NCBI RefSeq assembly: GCF_001953745.1
Contig: NZ_LWLN01000001.1
Location: 2,666,001-2,730,000 of the forward strand
Origin: Natrinema saccharevitans
GTDB lineage: Archaea > Halobacteriota > Halobacteria > Halobacteriales > Natrialbaceae
Length of the DNA: 64,000 bases
Direction: 5' to 3'
Positions 35,893 to 45,419 of this stretch are shown one piece after another. The notes under the pieces were generated by a model that was not told the origin of the DNA, made no database searches, and worked only from the letters and a program-made list of their open reading frames with translations. A program made the translations under genes and the position numbers. Numbering within the stretch: position 1 is the stretch's first letter; every line of letters begins with the position of its first letter.

Positions 35893-36810
35893 TCAGTCGG
35901 CGCTTCCGACGGCCATCGAACGCTCCTCGGCGCGCCGACGGGTGCGCTCGAGCGCCGCGACGACCGCGTCGGCGTCGTCGATGGCCGCCCGGTCACAGCG
36001 GAGGTCGAAGACGCCGCTGTCGAGGCCAAAGCGCCGCCGTTCGACGACGAGTTCGTCGTCGGTCAGCCGGACGCCGTCGACCGTCTCCCAGGGGATGAAT
36101 CCCTTCCAGAACGATCGGTCGACGACGAGGCCGGCCTCGTGGACGTGGACCGTCGGCGGGTTCCAGCGGTCGGTCTCGTCGAGTTCGTACCAGCCGTACC
36201 GCCGCGAGAGGATCATGACGGCGCCGTAGACGACCCAGAACGGCCCGAGGTACCACTCTCCCTGCGAAATACTGACGAGCCCGGCGAGGATCATGAACGC
36301 CATAATGACCGTATAGGCCGGTTCGCCGGTCCAGCCGCCGCTTCGCTGCCACGTCCACGTCGTGGCGGGGTCGTCGGCCGTGAGCGCGTCGACGTACCGG
36401 TTTTTCGCCATCCGGTCGAGGCCAAAGCCCGAGACGCCGGCCAGAACGGCTACAACGACGGTCAGGATGACGAACCGACCGGTGTCGTCGATCGGCATGA
36501 TCTCGGCAGTAAAGAGAAGCGCCGTAAACGCCGCCGCCGGGGCGTAACAGCCGAGTCGTCGCCAGCGGCTCCGGCCGATACGCTCGGGCAGTCCCCGCGC
36601 CCGGCTGGCGTAGATGTGGCCGACGATGGCGACGGCAGTCACCGTACTCGGCAGGATGCCAAGCAGCGCCGCCGTCCCCACGTCGGCGAGCAGCCCCGCG
36701 ATTGCGACGATCCCGGTGACGACGATCCCGAGGTAGAACCCGAACCCGGCCTGAAAGCCGATGTCGGGCTCGCTCACCTCGAGGGGACGGCGTCGTTCGT
36801 ACGATGCCAC
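35893..36810 (-). CDS. Multi-pass membrane protein with C-terminal PH-like domain
   Basis: A 305-residue protein with about six hydrophobic segments in the first 200 residues and a soluble C-terminus (FIPWETVDGVRLTDDELVVERRRFGLDSGVFDLRC) that looks like a small PH/GRAM-like beta-barrel of the kind found in bacterial and archaeal PH-domain membrane proteins. The start is GTG 36810 (the translated M is a GTG); no ATG occurs nearby. The gene sits next to a dispersed repeat and has no partner on its strand. Function unknown. Confidence 0.65.
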   Translation of the reverse strand: MASYERRRPLEVSEPDIGFQAGFGFYLGIVVTGIVAIAGLLADVGTAALLGILPSTVTAVAIVGHIYASRARGLPERIGRSRWRRLGCYAPAAAFTALLFTAEIMPIDDTGRFVILTVVVAVLAGVSGFGLDRMAKNRYVDALTADDPATTWTWQRSGGWTGEPAYTVIMAFMILAGLVSISQGEWYLGPFWVVYGAVMILSRRYGWYELDETDRWNPPTVHVHEAGLVVDRSFWKGFIPWETVDGVRLTDDELVVERRRFGLDSGVFDLRCDRAAIDDADAVVAALERTRRRAEERSMAVGSAD

Positions 36811-36990
36811 GGTGTTCGAGACATCGGGTCCCGGGTATAAAATAAGATCGGTACTCTTAGTCCGATTACACGCCCGCTGATCCTCGATTTACCCGCCGGT
36901 GCCCGCGATCGACGGCGACGGACCAGTGACGCGAGATCGGCCGGCGAGTTCCAGTACGAGAGTTACCACACTGCAGCTCGTGGCTGGTGT

Positions 36991-37341
36991 ATGCTCGTAC
37001 AACTCCACCAGTACGAACACGAGGAGGTCCAGTTCGACGACAACCGAACGACCGGCGAGTCCCAGACCGAGGACGCGGTGAACCCGGACGCGGACGACTA
37101 CTTCGGGGCCGAGATGGACGAGTTCGACGTCGAGACGTGGGACACCGTCGAGTACGAGGGCGACCCGAGCCAGCGCCGGTCGGTCACGATCGACGGCGTC
37201 ACTGCCGTTTCGGTGCCACGGAACGCCGACGAGGACGATCCGGGCCTCCCCGGCCGGACGATCCAGATGCGAATGGAGGGCGGGAACGAATCCCTCGAGC
37301 AGGCCGAAATCGTCGAAGTACAGGACGAGGCACCCGGATGA
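36991..37341 (+). CDS. Hypothetical acidic haloarchaeal protein
   Basis: A 116-residue, very acidic, soluble protein (MLVQLHQYEHEEVQF...) with no recognised domain. It has a mid-region EYEGDPSQRRSVTIDGVTAVSVPRN and no membrane segment or cysteine. It is read as real because the frame has typical haloarchaeal codon use and the start (tgt-ATG 36991) follows an A+T-rich stretch. pyrG follows 124 bp downstream on the same strand. Function unknown. Confidence 0.5.
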   Translation: MLVQLHQYEHEEVQFDDNRTTGESQTEDAVNPDADDYFGAEMDEFDVETWDTVEYEGDPSQRRSVTIDGVTAVSVPRNADEDDPGLPGRTIQMRMEGGNESLEQAEIVEVQDEAPG

Positions 37342-37465
37342 GACTCGGCGCCGGACGAACGTGGCAGTGACAGTGAGCATCCCCGACGGTACTGGGAGAT
37401 GACAACCCCTGTCGGGGGCAGTTCGCTCCCGAAATCGTTTTCAAGCGGTCGCGCGCACACTCGGT

Positions 37466-39148
37466 ATGCCGACGGAATCGGACACTCATTATGACCCCTC
37501 GCTGGGGAACAAGTTCATCTTCGTCACCGGCGGCGTCATGTCGGGGCTCGGCAAGGGGATTACGGCCGCGAGTACCGGTCGACTCCTCAAAAACGCCGGG
37601 TTCGACGTCACCGCGGTGAAGATCGACCCGTACCTGAACGTCGACGCGGGAACGATGAACCCCTACCAGCACGGGGAGGTCTACGTCTTGGAGGACGGGG
37701 GCGAGGTCGACCTCGATCTGGGGAACTACGAGCGGTTCCTCGACATCGACATGACCTCGGATCACAACATCACGACGGGCAAGACCTACCAGCACGTCAT
37801 CGAGAAGGAACGCGCCGGCGACTACCTGGGCAAGACCGTCCAGATCATCCCCCACATCACCAACGACATCAAACGCCGGATCCGGGAGGCCGCCGAAGGA
37901 ACCGACGTTTGTATCATCGAAGTCGGCGGTACCGTCGGGGACATCGAGGGAATGCCCTACCTCGAGGCGCTGCGCCAGTTCGCTCACGAGGAACCCGAGG
38001 AGAACGTCCTCTTCACCCACGTCACCCTCGTCCCCTACTCGAAAAACGGCGAACAGAAGACCAAGCCGACCCAGCACTCGGTCAAGGAGGTCCGCTCGAT
38101 CGGCCTCCAGCCCGACGTGATCGTCGGCCGCTGCGAGGATCGGCTGGATCCCGAGACCAAAGAGAAGATCGCGCTGTTCTGTGACATTCCCACGGAGGCC
38201 GTCTTCTCGAACCCCGACGTCGAGGACGTCTACCACGTCCCGCTGATGGTCGAGGACGAGGGGTTAGACCAGTACGTCCTCGAGCACTTCGGGCTGGCTG
38301 ACGATGCCCTGCCGGCCGGCGAGCGATCGAACGAGTGGCGCGAGATCGTCACCAGCGAGAAAAACGGCGCGGTCGACATCGCCCTGGTCGGCAAGTACGA
38401 CCTCGAGGACGCGTACATGTCGATCCACGAGTCGCTGAAACACGCCGGCTTCGAGGTCGGCAGCGACGTGAACGTCCACTGGGTCGCGGCCGACGACCTG
38501 AGCGAGGGCTACGACGGCCAACTCGAGGGCATGGACGGTGTCATCGTCCCCGGGGGCTTCGGGATGCGGGGCTCCGAAGGAAAGATCCGCGCGGTCCAGT
38601 ACGCCCGCGAGAACGACGTGCCGTTCCTGGGCCTGTGTCTCGGCTTCCAGATGGCCGTCGTCGAGTACGCCCGGAACGTGCTCGGTCTCGAAGGAGCTCA
38701 CTCCGCCGAGATGGACGAAGACACGCCCCACCCGGTCATCGACATCCTGCCCGAACAGTACGAGGTCGAGGACATGGGCGGCACGATGCGACTCGGCGAG
38801 CACACGACCGTCATCGAACCCGAGACGCTGGCCTACGACCTCTACGGCGACACCTCCTGTTCCGAGCGCCATCGCCACCGCTACGAGGTCAACCCCGAGT
38901 ACTTCGACGCCTTCGAGGACGAGCCGCTGACGTTCTCCGGCACCGCGGGCAACCGGATGGAGATCCTCGAACTCGAGGACCACCCGTTCTTCGTCGGGAC
39001 GCAGTTCCACCCCGAGTACACGTCCCGACCCGGCCAGCCGAGCCCGCCGTTCCTGGGGCTGGTCGAGGCCGTTCTCGAGGGACCGGCCGATGACGACGAC
39101 ACCGAACCCGCAGACGACGCCGACGCGGAAACCGAGGTAACCCACTGA
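37466..39148 (+). CDS. pyrG: CTP synthase
   Basis: A 560-residue enzyme aminating UTP to CTP. The N-terminal synthetase domain begins [21 protein letters not shown] with the P-loop-like GxGKG and [13 protein letters not shown]; the interdomain signature [20 protein letters not shown] follows. The C-terminal class I glutaminase has [10 protein letters not shown] with the nucleophilic Cys, and [10 protein letters not shown] with His and Glu of the triad. A short acidic tail is typical of haloarchaea. The stop overlaps the next gene's ATG by one base (TGATG), indicating coupling to guaAb. Confidence 0.97.
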   Translation: MPTESDTHYDPSLGNKFIFVTGGVMSGLGKGITAASTGRLLKNAGFDVTAVKIDPYLNVDAGTMNPYQHGEVYVLEDGGEVDLDLGNYERFLDIDMTSDHNITTGKTYQHVIEKERAGDYLGKTVQIIPHITNDIKRRIREAAEGTDVCIIEVGGTVGDIEGMPYLEALRQFAHEEPEENVLFTHVTLVPYSKNGEQKTKPTQHSVKEVRSIGLQPDVIVGRCEDRLDPETKEKIALFCDIPTEAVFSNPDVEDVYHVPLMVEDEGLDQYVLEHFGLADDALPAGERSNEWREIVTSEKNGAVDIALVGKYDLEDAYMSIHESLKHAGFEVGSDVNVHWVAADDLSEGYDGQLEGMDGVIVPGGFGMRGSEGKIRAVQYARENDVPFLGLCLGFQMAVVEYARNVLGLEGAHSAEMDEDTPHPVIDILPEQYEVEDMGGTMRLGEHTTVIEPETLAYDLYGDTSCSERHRHRYEVNPEYFDAFEDEPLTFSGTAGNRMEILELEDHPFFVGTQFHPEYTSRPGQPSPPFLGLVEAVLEGPADDDDTEPADDADAETEVTH

Positions 39149-40065
39149 TGGTAGACACCGAGACGTTCGTACCCGACGCAGTCGCAGAGATCGAAGACGA
39201 AATCGGCGATGCAAACGCCGTCATCGCCCTTTCGGGCGGCGTCGACTCCTCGACGGCCGCCGCGCTGGCGTACGAGGCGATCGGCACCCAGCTCACGGCC
39301 GTCTACGTCGACACCGGCCTGATGCGGAAGGGTGAAACCGACGAGATCCGCGAGACGTTCGACTACATGGACAGCCTCCGGATCGTGGAGGCCCAGGACC
39401 GCTTCCTCGAGGCGCTTTCCGGCATCACCGACCCGGAGGAGAAACGCCACATCATCGGCGAGCAGTTCATCCGGGAGTTCGAGACGGTCGCGAACGAGGT
39501 CGACGCGGACTACCTCGTCCAGGGGACGATCTACCCCGACCGCATCGAGAGCGAGGGGACGATCAAGTCCCACCACAACGTCGGCGGCCTCCCCGAAGTC
39601 GTCGACTTCGAGGGCATCGTCGAGCCCATGCGCGACCTCTACAAGGACGAGGTCCGCGAGGTCGCCCGCGCGCTCGACCTCGAGGAGGTCGTCTCCGAAC
39701 GCATGCCGTTCCCCGGTCCCGGCCTCGCCGTGCGGATCATCGGCGAGATCACCGAGGAGAAGTTGGACGTCGCCCGGGAGGCCAATCACGTCGTCGAGGA
39801 GGAACTCGAGGAGTACGAGCCGTGGCAGGCGCTGGCGGCGGTCATCGGCAAGGCCACCGGCGTCAAGGGCGACAACCGCGTCCACGGCTGGGTCGTCTCG
39901 GTGCGCTCGGTCGAGTCCCGCGACGGGATGACCGCCCGCGCTCAGGAGATCGACTGGGACACCCTCCAGCGCATTCAGTCCCGAATTACGGGGTCCCACG
40001 AGAACGTCGCCCGCGTCGTCTACGACGTGACCCACAAACCGCCCGCGACCATCGAGTACGAATGA
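39148..40065 (+). CDS. guaAb: GMP synthase subunit B (PP-ATPase)
   Basis: A 305-residue ATP-pyrophosphatase subunit that aminates XMP to GMP; in archaea the glutaminase is a separate subunit (guaAa), which is not in the window. The PP-motif is [20 protein letters not shown] (about 28-47). The C-terminal dimerisation domain has [20 protein letters not shown] and [16 protein letters not shown] 39148 overlaps the pyrG stop, and the TGA overlaps the ATG of the next gene (ATGA), so the three-gene set is very likely one transcript for nucleotide synthesis. Confidence 0.95.
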   Translation: MVDTETFVPDAVAEIEDEIGDANAVIALSGGVDSSTAAALAYEAIGTQLTAVYVDTGLMRKGETDEIRETFDYMDSLRIVEAQDRFLEALSGITDPEEKRHIIGEQFIREFETVANEVDADYLVQGTIYPDRIESEGTIKSHHNVGGLPEVVDFEGIVEPMRDLYKDEVREVARALDLEEVVSERMPFPGPGLAVRIIGEITEEKLDVAREANHVVEEELEEYEPWQALAAVIGKATGVKGDNRVHGWVVSVRSVESRDGMTARAQEIDWDTLQRIQSRITGSHENVARVVYDVTHKPPATIEYE

Positions 40066-40391
40066 GTGCCACGACCGCGGTCGTCGCCGGGGACGACGAG
40101 GACGGCATCGGCGCGGCCCTCGAGAACGCGGGCGTCGACGTGACCCGCGTCACGGGCGTCGTCTCCCGCCCCCAACTCGAGGAAGCCGGCGTCGTCGAGG
40201 CCGACCTCTACGTCCTGACCGACGTCGGGCAGGCAACGACGATCCCGATCGTCTGCGATCTCAACGAGGACGTCCGGACCGTCGTCTACGCCCGCCGGAC
40301 GGTCCCGGAGTTCGTCAAGGGGCAACTCGACATCGCGATCGACCCGCAGTTGATGGACGCCGAAATCGTCGCCGACGAACTCGTCGACTGA
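40062..40391 (+). CDS. Conserved haloarchaeal protein (DUF7126-like)
   Basis: A 109-residue protein with two Rossmann-like repeats ([28 protein letters not shown] and [20 protein letters not shown]). It overlaps guaAb by ATGA, so it is translationally coupled to pyrG-guaAb. It resembles the haloarchaeal DUF7126 family. A role in nucleotide metabolism is suggested only by position. The start ATG 40062 is fixed by the overlap. Its TGA is the first base triplet of dispersed element copy 3. Confidence 0.75.
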   Translation: MSATTAVVAGDDEDGIGAALENAGVDVTRVTGVVSRPQLEEAGVVEADLYVLTDVGQATTIPIVCDLNEDVRTVVYARRTVPEFVKGQLDIAIDPQLMDAEIVADELVD

Positions 40392-40470
40392 TACGAATTG
40401 CTGTCCCGATGTCCCGGCGCACCCGCCGCCGGGTCGTGGGTGCGCCGGCGACGATTGACAGGAAACCGCC
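40389..40470 (+). repeat. Stop-codon-abutting dispersed element, copy 3 (terminator-like)
   Basis: It starts in the TGA of the DUF7126-like gene (tgatacgaattgctgtcccg) and carries an 11-bp perfect stem, 40414-40424 with 40438-40448 (ccggcgcaccc arm, 13-nt loop), then gattgacaggaaaccg. It would stop transcription from the pyrG operon. Confidence 0.6.
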
Positions 40471-40817
40471 GCCGGAACGCCGGTCACGGGGTGCCAACGC
40501 GGTAGCAGCTGACTTCGCCGTCGGCCGAGCGCCGGCCCGAAGCGTCCGTTCCGCGGACCGTCACCGTTCGCTTTCATTACGTTCGGGATACCCAGTATAA
40601 ACCGTCTTACGGCGAATATCGAGCCGATAAAGCCGTGTTGAATTCGGTGAAACTCGGCGTAAGAGCGGTATACCATCACCGCCGTTCAAGTGGGAACGGC
40701 CGCTACTGTCGCGTGGAGGTCGACGGGCAGACCCCAAGGCACCCACCACCTGTTCCCGCGACTTCCAGCAACCCCACCACAGCACCCTTCCCCCACCACT
40801 GCCAACCGATTCTCGCC

Positions 40818-40888
40818 GACGCGAGCCCCCCACCGGCTCGCGTCACACCCTGCGACCCTGGCATTCGGGGCACGGCCGCGCCGTGCCC
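40818..40888 (-). terminator. Two GC hairpins downstream of the 5-formyl-THF cyclo-ligase gene
   Basis: On the minus strand, downstream of the cyclo-ligase stop (40923), lie two perfect 10-bp hairpins: 40866-40875 with 40879-40888 (ggggcacggc arm, 3-nt loop) and 40818-40827 with 40835-40844 (gacgcgagcc arm, 7-nt loop). They could block polymerase leaving the operon. The remaining about 350 bp of the gap up to 40470 showed no gene. Confidence 0.45.
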
Positions 40889-40922
40889 CGGGGATGGATC
40901 CCCCCTTTCCTCGAAGGCCGAA

Positions 40923-41639
40923 CTACTGCTCCCGGAGCCGCCGGAGGACCGGGATCTCCGCGAGTCGCTCGTCGTCAAGCAGCGCCCAGTCGATGCCGGT
41001 CGGCTGGTCGCCGGTCTCGGGCCGAACGACGCGGTCGGGCGTGACCACGAGGTCCATCGCGACGTCGTGGCTCCCGATCGCGACCGGGCCGTCGATCACC
41101 TGCCGGTCGTGGATCGTCGTCGCGACCGGGGTCGCGTCGTCGACGAGGCCGAGGTCCCGGAGGACGGCGTACTCGAGATCGCTGTAGCCCTCGCCCTTGC
41201 CGATCCGGCCCCCGCTCTCGGTGACGGCGACGCTTCCCGAGACGATCAGGTCGACCCGGTCGACCGCGTCGGGGCCGACCTGCTCGCCGTGTTCGGACGA
41301 GCCCGAGACGGTCGTTGCCGCGTCGTAGTCCTCGAGTTTGGCGGGATCGAGCTTCAGGAAACACTCCTCGTCACGGAGACGGGGGACCGCCATGTAGACG
41401 GTCTTGCCCTCGCGTAACGCCCGCCGGCGGACGGGCAGTTGCGGCGCGTCGGGGTTGGCCTTGATCGACGTCGCCCGCTCCCATTCGGGTTGCTCGGCCA
41501 GTCGGTCCGCGGCGGCGTCGGCCCCCGCGAAATTCGGGATCCGGCCGTGGGGCGGGAACGGGAACCGCGCTTCGCCGCTGTCCTCGAGGGCGTCCTAGAC
41601 CCGCTCGCGGACGGGCGCCTTCTCGAGTGGCTTGCCCAC
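40923..41639 (-). pseudogene. 5-formyltetrahydrofolate cyclo-ligase-like gene with in-frame amber codon
   Basis: From GTG 41639 the frame reads 14 codons, then a TAG (41595-41597) in RERV*DALEDSG, then continues unbroken to the stop at 40923 as a convincing protein: PFPPHGRIPNFAGADAAADRLAEQ, TVYMAVPRLRDEECFLKLDP and the family's KGEGYSDLEYAVLRDLG near the C-terminus, the counterpart of the cyclo-ligase G-K-G-G-Y-Y-D motif. Homologues as I recall them have Trp (TGG) at the amber position. Downstream of the TAG the first ATG is 41393, which would lose about 82 N-terminal residues. No GTG or TTG restart lies between. It follows moaB on the same strand, 1 bp away. Confidence 0.75.
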
Positions 41640-41640
41640 G

Positions 41641-42207
41641 TCAGGCACCCCCGTCGGCGGGTTCGGCTCCGTTCGCGTCGGTCGGTTCCTCGTCGGCGTC
41701 GGACGCCTCGTACCCGGCGCGCTCGACGAGGGTGGACGCTTCCGCGAGGACGATCTCCTCGAGGGCGAGCCGGGTCGCGTCGACGTGGCCCGGCAGGCAG
41801 AAGACCGGCGTGCCGTCGGCGACGCCCGCGAGCGTCCGTGTGCCGACGACCGCCGTGCCGACCCGCTCGTACCCGAGGACGGTAACGAGTTCGCTGAACG
41901 CGGCCAGCTCCTTCTCCAGCAGCGGTTCGACGGCCTCGATCGTGATGTCGCCGGGCTCGACGCCGGTCGCGCCGGCCGTGATCACGATATCGACGTCGTC
42001 GCGGTCGAGCAGCCGCGAGACGATCGACTGGACCGTATCGTGGTCCGATTTGACGTGTTCCCGCACCGTGACTTCGTGGCCGTCGGCTTCGAGGAGGTCG
42101 TTGACCGTCTCCCCGGCCGCGTCCTTCTCGAGGTCGCGGTCCGAGGCGATCGTGATGACGCCGGCACAGAGCGTGTCCGCGGCGTCGTCCGCGTCGGTCT
42201 CGTCCAT
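41641..42207 (-). CDS. moaB: Molybdenum cofactor biosynthesis protein MoaB/MogA-like
   Basis: A 188-residue molybdopterin adenylyltransferase-type protein. AGVITIASDRDLEKDAAGETVNDLL, VDIVITAGATGVEPGDITIEAV and GTPVFCLPGHVDATRLALEEI are the MoCF/MoaB signatures (TGG-type loop and substrate pocket). It would adenylate molybdopterin before metal insertion. The C-terminal 30 residues are acidic. ATG 42207 gives a typical N-terminus. Its stop at 41641 is next to the start of the broken cyclo-ligase gene, suggesting a shared transcript; the two functions meet only at pterin chemistry. Confidence 0.88.
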   Translation of the reverse strand: MDETDADDAADTLCAGVITIASDRDLEKDAAGETVNDLLEADGHEVTVREHVKSDHDTVQSIVSRLLDRDDVDIVITAGATGVEPGDITIEAVEPLLEKELAAFSELVTVLGYERVGTAVVGTRTLAGVADGTPVFCLPGHVDATRLALEEIVLAEASTLVERAGYEASDADEEPTDANGAEPADGGA

Positions 42208-42363
42208 ACGCCGCCTTCGAAAGCCGGCGGGTAAAAGCTACGCACGAGCGGGCGACCGGCCGCGCCGTTCGACGGCAGCGATCGCCGTCGGCCCGGCGCG
42301 AAGTCTCCGCTCGAATGCTGGTAGCCCAACTGTTATGCACGCCGTTTCCGTTGGCTGGTGTAT

Positions 42364-43389
42364 ATGCAAGCGGTCCAAATCACGGAACACGGCGACACCG
42401 ACGTCATCGAGTACGGCGAGTACCCCGACCCCGAGGTCGATCGGGACGAGGTACTGGTCGATGTCAAGGCGGCCGCGCTCAACCACCTCGACATCTGGAC
42501 GCGCCGCGGCATGCCCGGCCTCGACCTCGAGATGCCCCACATCCCGGGCAGCGACGCGGCGGGCGTCGTCGAGGCGGTCGGCGAGGACGTGACCCGGTTC
42601 GAGGAAGGCGACCGGGTCGCGGTCTCGGCCGGCGTCGGCGACCTCCGGATGGACGACCCGACGCTCGACCCGACGTTCCACATTATCGGCGAACACGTCC
42701 GGGGCGTTCACTCCGAGTACGCTGCCGTCCCCGAGGACAACCTCATCCCCGTTCCCGAGGGCGTCGACTGGGCGGTCGCCGGCTCGAGCTGTCTGGTCTT
42801 CCAGACGGCGTGGCGCATGCTCATCGAGCGGGCCGACCTCGAGGCCGGCGAGAGCGTCCTCGTCCTGGGGGCAAGCGGCGGGGTCGGCCACGCCGCCTTA
42901 CAGATCGCCGACTACGCGGGCGCGGAGGTCTACGCGACGGGCAGCACGGAAGAGAAGCTCGACTACGCCCTCGAACACGGCGCGGACCACGTCTGTAACT
43001 ACGAGGAGGAGAACTTCGCGGACTGGGTCCTCTCGGAGACGGACGGCCGCGGGGTCGACGTGGTCGTCGAACACGTCGGCGCGCCCACCTGGCGGGACTC
43101 GCTGAAGAGCCTGACCAAGGGCGGCCGGCTCGTGACCTGTGGCGGCACCGGCGGCGGGAACCCCGAGACGGACATCCCGCGGATCTTCTGGGAACAGCTC
43201 ACGATCATCGGCTCGACGATGGCCACGCCCGAGCAGGTCGACGACGTGATGGAACTGGTCTGGGACGGCACCTTCGAACCCGCGATCCGCGAGGAACTGC
43301 CGATGAGCGAGACGCCCCGCGCCCACGAGATCATCGAGAACCGGGAAGGCTTCGGGAAGGTCGTCGTTCGGCCGGACAGCGAACTCTGA
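42364..43389 (+). CDS. Zinc-binding/quinone-type alcohol dehydrogenase (MDR family)
   Basis: A 341-residue medium-chain dehydrogenase/reductase. MQAVQITEHGDTDVIEY begins the GroES-like catalytic domain with NHLDIWTRRGMPG; a Rossmann NAD(P) motif LVLGASGGVGHAALQIADYAGAEVYAT lies near 160; and AAALNHLD with DAAGVVEAVG are family landmarks. The usual structural zinc cysteines are absent, favouring the quinone oxidoreductase/alcohol-type branch. ATG 42364 is chosen; a GTG at 42358 adds only two residues. Substrate unknown. A dispersed element begins at its stop codon. Confidence 0.88.
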   Translation: MQAVQITEHGDTDVIEYGEYPDPEVDRDEVLVDVKAAALNHLDIWTRRGMPGLDLEMPHIPGSDAAGVVEAVGEDVTRFEEGDRVAVSAGVGDLRMDDPTLDPTFHIIGEHVRGVHSEYAAVPEDNLIPVPEGVDWAVAGSSCLVFQTAWRMLIERADLEAGESVLVLGASGGVGHAALQIADYAGAEVYATGSTEEKLDYALEHGADHVCNYEEENFADWVLSETDGRGVDVVVEHVGAPTWRDSLKSLTKGGRLVTCGGTGGGNPETDIPRIFWEQLTIIGSTMATPEQVDDVMELVWDGTFEPAIREELPMSETPRAHEIIENREGFGKVVVRPDSEL

Positions 43390-43455
43390 GACGGTTTGCC
43401 GTCCCGAGTTATCGCATCCTGTGGTCACACCGGCAATAACGGGCAGGAGAACGAA
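43387..43455 (+). repeat. Stop-codon-abutting dispersed element, copy 4
   Basis: It starts in the TGA of the dehydrogenase gene (tgagacggtttgccgtcccg), matching the left ends at 10110, 32479 and 40389. The hairpin here is weaker (cgagttatcgc with gcaataacggg, imperfect), so this copy may be decayed. Confidence 0.4.
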
Positions 43456-43510
43456 CGAGCCACGTCCCGATGACGGTCGGCCGGGTTGGCTAACCGTGAG
43501 GGCTTTGAGG

Positions 43511-43843
43511 ATGCGGTCAAAGGATCAGCTAGTGAGTTCGAACGACGACGGCGGCTACGTCCACGATCCGGCGGCGTTCGACGCCGACGACGGGGAGGAC
43601 GCAGAGTCGGGCGACGGCGGCGACGACTGGGAGCCGACCCACCCGGAGGCGGCCGACCGCGAGTTCGACTGGCGCGGCTGGGTCCTCGTCGGCGTCCTCG
43701 TGTTTGCCTTCCTGATCGCCCCGACCGCGATCTATCTCTTTCCGCCTGGCGCGGAGGGGTATCGGTTCGCGTTACTCATCCTGCCGCTTGCCCCGGCTAT
43801 TCTGCTCGCTGTGACGGCCGTCTGGGCGACGACGCGTCCCTAA
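43511..43843 (+). CDS. Small membrane protein with acidic N-terminus
   Basis: A 110-residue protein: about 55 acidic, low-complexity residues, then two hydrophobic segments (WVLVGVLVFAFLIAPTAIYLF and FALLILPLAPAILLAVTAVWA). No family recognised. ATG 43511 is used; the GTG at 43532 (preceded by aggatc) may be the true start and would begin with VSSNDDGG. It ends 11 bp before the next gene's stop on the other strand. Confidence 0.6.
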   Translation: MRSKDQLVSSNDDGGYVHDPAAFDADDGEDAESGDGGDDWEPTHPEAADREFDWRGWVLVGVLVFAFLIAPTAIYLFPPGAEGYRFALLILPLAPAILLAVTAVWATTRP

Positions 43844-43854
43844 AAAACGGTCCC

Positions 43855-44160
43855 TTAGGCCTCGCGAACGCCTTCGAGGGTCTCGAGGGCGGCCGAACCG
43901 TGGACGACGTCCCCGTCCGGAGCGTCATCGCGGTCGACGTACGCCGTCAACGCGGTATAGAGCCGGTCGGCCTGGGAACCGGTGAGTCGCGTCTCGGCGT
44001 CGGCTTCGATCGCCTCGAGCGACTCGAGTACCCACTCCGGCGGCGTCTCGTCGTCGTCGAGGGCCTCGTCGAACCGGTTCGACAGGACGTGATGGGCGAC
44101 CCATTGCTCGTCGCGGGTGAGCGTGACTTCGTACGTCTCGGTTTGTGGTGAGGAACTCAT
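43855..44160 (-). CDS. Small haloarchaeal protein (DUF7853-like)
   Basis: A 101-residue soluble acidic protein, MSSSPQTETYEVTLTRDEQWVAHHVLSNRFDEAL..., with a helical centre and no motif I can link to a function. It resembles a small uncharacterised haloarchaeal family as I recall it. It converges on the small membrane protein gene (11 bp between stops) and diverges from the AlkP-like gene. Confidence 0.6.
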   Translation of the reverse strand: MSSSPQTETYEVTLTRDEQWVAHHVLSNRFDEALDDDETPPEWVLESLEAIEADAETRLTGSQADRLYTALTAYVDRDDAPDGDVVHGSAALETLEGVREA

Positions 44161-44369
44161 TTCGTCAGACGGGACCGTGTTGTCGGTCCTCGGGCAACGC
44201 TACGAACAGCGTGATAATAAGCCTTGTTACTACATGGCATGATTTCCGCGTTCTCCGACGACGGCGGGAGCGTGTCAGGCGGGGGAGATCGGCGGACCCA
44301 CGGCCGAAAACTGGTCGGACGTCGATCAAAAGCTACTAACAGAATCGCGCCGAGGAACGGGACGACGGA

Positions 44370-45419
44370 ATGGATCTCGCGACGCTGACGGAACCGATCG
44401 TGACCGGCCGCGTCGGACACGCGATCTCCCGGCTCGTACCGTCGACGGCCGTCTGGGAGCGCGAGTGGGACGTCTGTTGTGTCCTCGACGGCTGTCGGTA
44501 CGATCTCATGCGCGAAACCGCGGCCGCCGGCCACGAGTTGCTGCCGGGGCCCGAGAGAGTGGGCTCGCTGTGGTCGGTCGGCTCCCAGTCCGCGGAGTGG
44601 ATGGACCGGACCTTCGCCCCCGAGTATCGCGAGCGGATGGCCCGGACCGCCTACGTGACCGGCAACCCCTTCTCCTCGCAACCCTGCGAACACATCCTCG
44701 TGACCTCCGACGAGGTCCTCCCGCTCTCGGCCGCCGACTTCGGCGTCCTCCACGAGGCCTGGCGCGACGAGTGGGTCGACGACGACATCTCGACGATCCC
44801 GCCCGCGCCGCTGACCGACGCCGCGATCGCCGTCTGGCGCGCACGCGAGGAACTGGGAATCGACCGCGTCCTCGTCCACTACATGCAGCCCCACGCCCCC
44901 TTCCGGTCCCAGCCGGACTGGTTCTTCGGCTCGGCCGACATCGAACACTGGGGCCAGTTCGTCGAGGCCGACGACGACGAGGAGTTCGACCCCGAATCGC
45001 TGACCGCCGAGGAACGGGAGGCACTCGAGGCCTTCGCCCAGGCCGACGACGATGACTCGATGAACGACCCCTGGCTGCGGGTCCGCGAGGGCGACCTCTC
45101 CCGCGAGGCGGTCTGGGCGGCCTACCGTGACAACCTCGAGTGGGCCTTGGACGACCTGACCCGGCTCCAGGCAAACTGCGACGGCCGGCTCGCGCTGACC
45201 AGCGACCACGGCAACGGCCTCGGCGAGTTCGGCGTCTGGTCGCACCCGCCGGGCACCCCCGCCCCCGCCGTGCGCCGGGTCCCCTGGGTCGTCCGCGAGG
45301 GCCGCGACCGGGGGACCTGCGACCCCGAGCTTCCGGCGGGGATCCGCGAGCGCGGTTCGGCCGCCGAGAGCGACGGGGACGAGATCGAATCGCGCCTCGA
45401 GGCGCTGGGGTACCGGTGA
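44370..45419 (+). CDS. Alkaline phosphatase/sulfatase-superfamily protein
   Basis: A 349-residue protein. CCVLDGCRYDLMRE (about 36-49) supplies the metal-binding Asp at the first strand of the fold, VHYMQPHAPF (about 171) and LTSDHGNGLGEFG (about 272) give the remaining metal ligands typical of alkaline phosphatase-like enzymes. The sulfatase formylglycine Cys-x-Pro-x-Arg is not present; the Cys in DGCRYD is the likely nucleophile position. No signal peptide is visible, so it may act in the cytosol or be membrane associated. Its stop overlaps the next start (GTGA), so it is coupled to a methyltransferase gene; a surface-glycan phosphotransfer role is inference. Confidence 0.75.
   Translation: MDLATLTEPIVTGRVGHAISRLVPSTAVWEREWDVCCVLDGCRYDLMRETAAAGHELLPGPERVGSLWSVGSQSAEWMDRTFAPEYRERMARTAYVTGNPFSSQPCEHILVTSDEVLPLSAADFGVLHEAWRDEWVDDDISTIPPAPLTDAAIAVWRAREELGIDRVLVHYMQPHAPFRSQPDWFFGSADIEHWGQFVEADDDEEFDPESLTAEEREALEAFAQADDDDSMNDPWLRVREGDLSREAVWAAYRDNLEWALDDLTRLQANCDGRLALTSDHGNGLGEFGVWSHPPGTPAPAVRRVPWVVREGRDRGTCDPELPAGIRERGSAAESDGDEIESRLEALGYR

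Noticed and set aside
41595..41597. Amber codon as a pyrrolysine or other recoded residue
   Set aside because: The position is Trp in homologues as I recall them, no pylT/pylS genes are seen here, and a TGG to TAG change explains it more simply.
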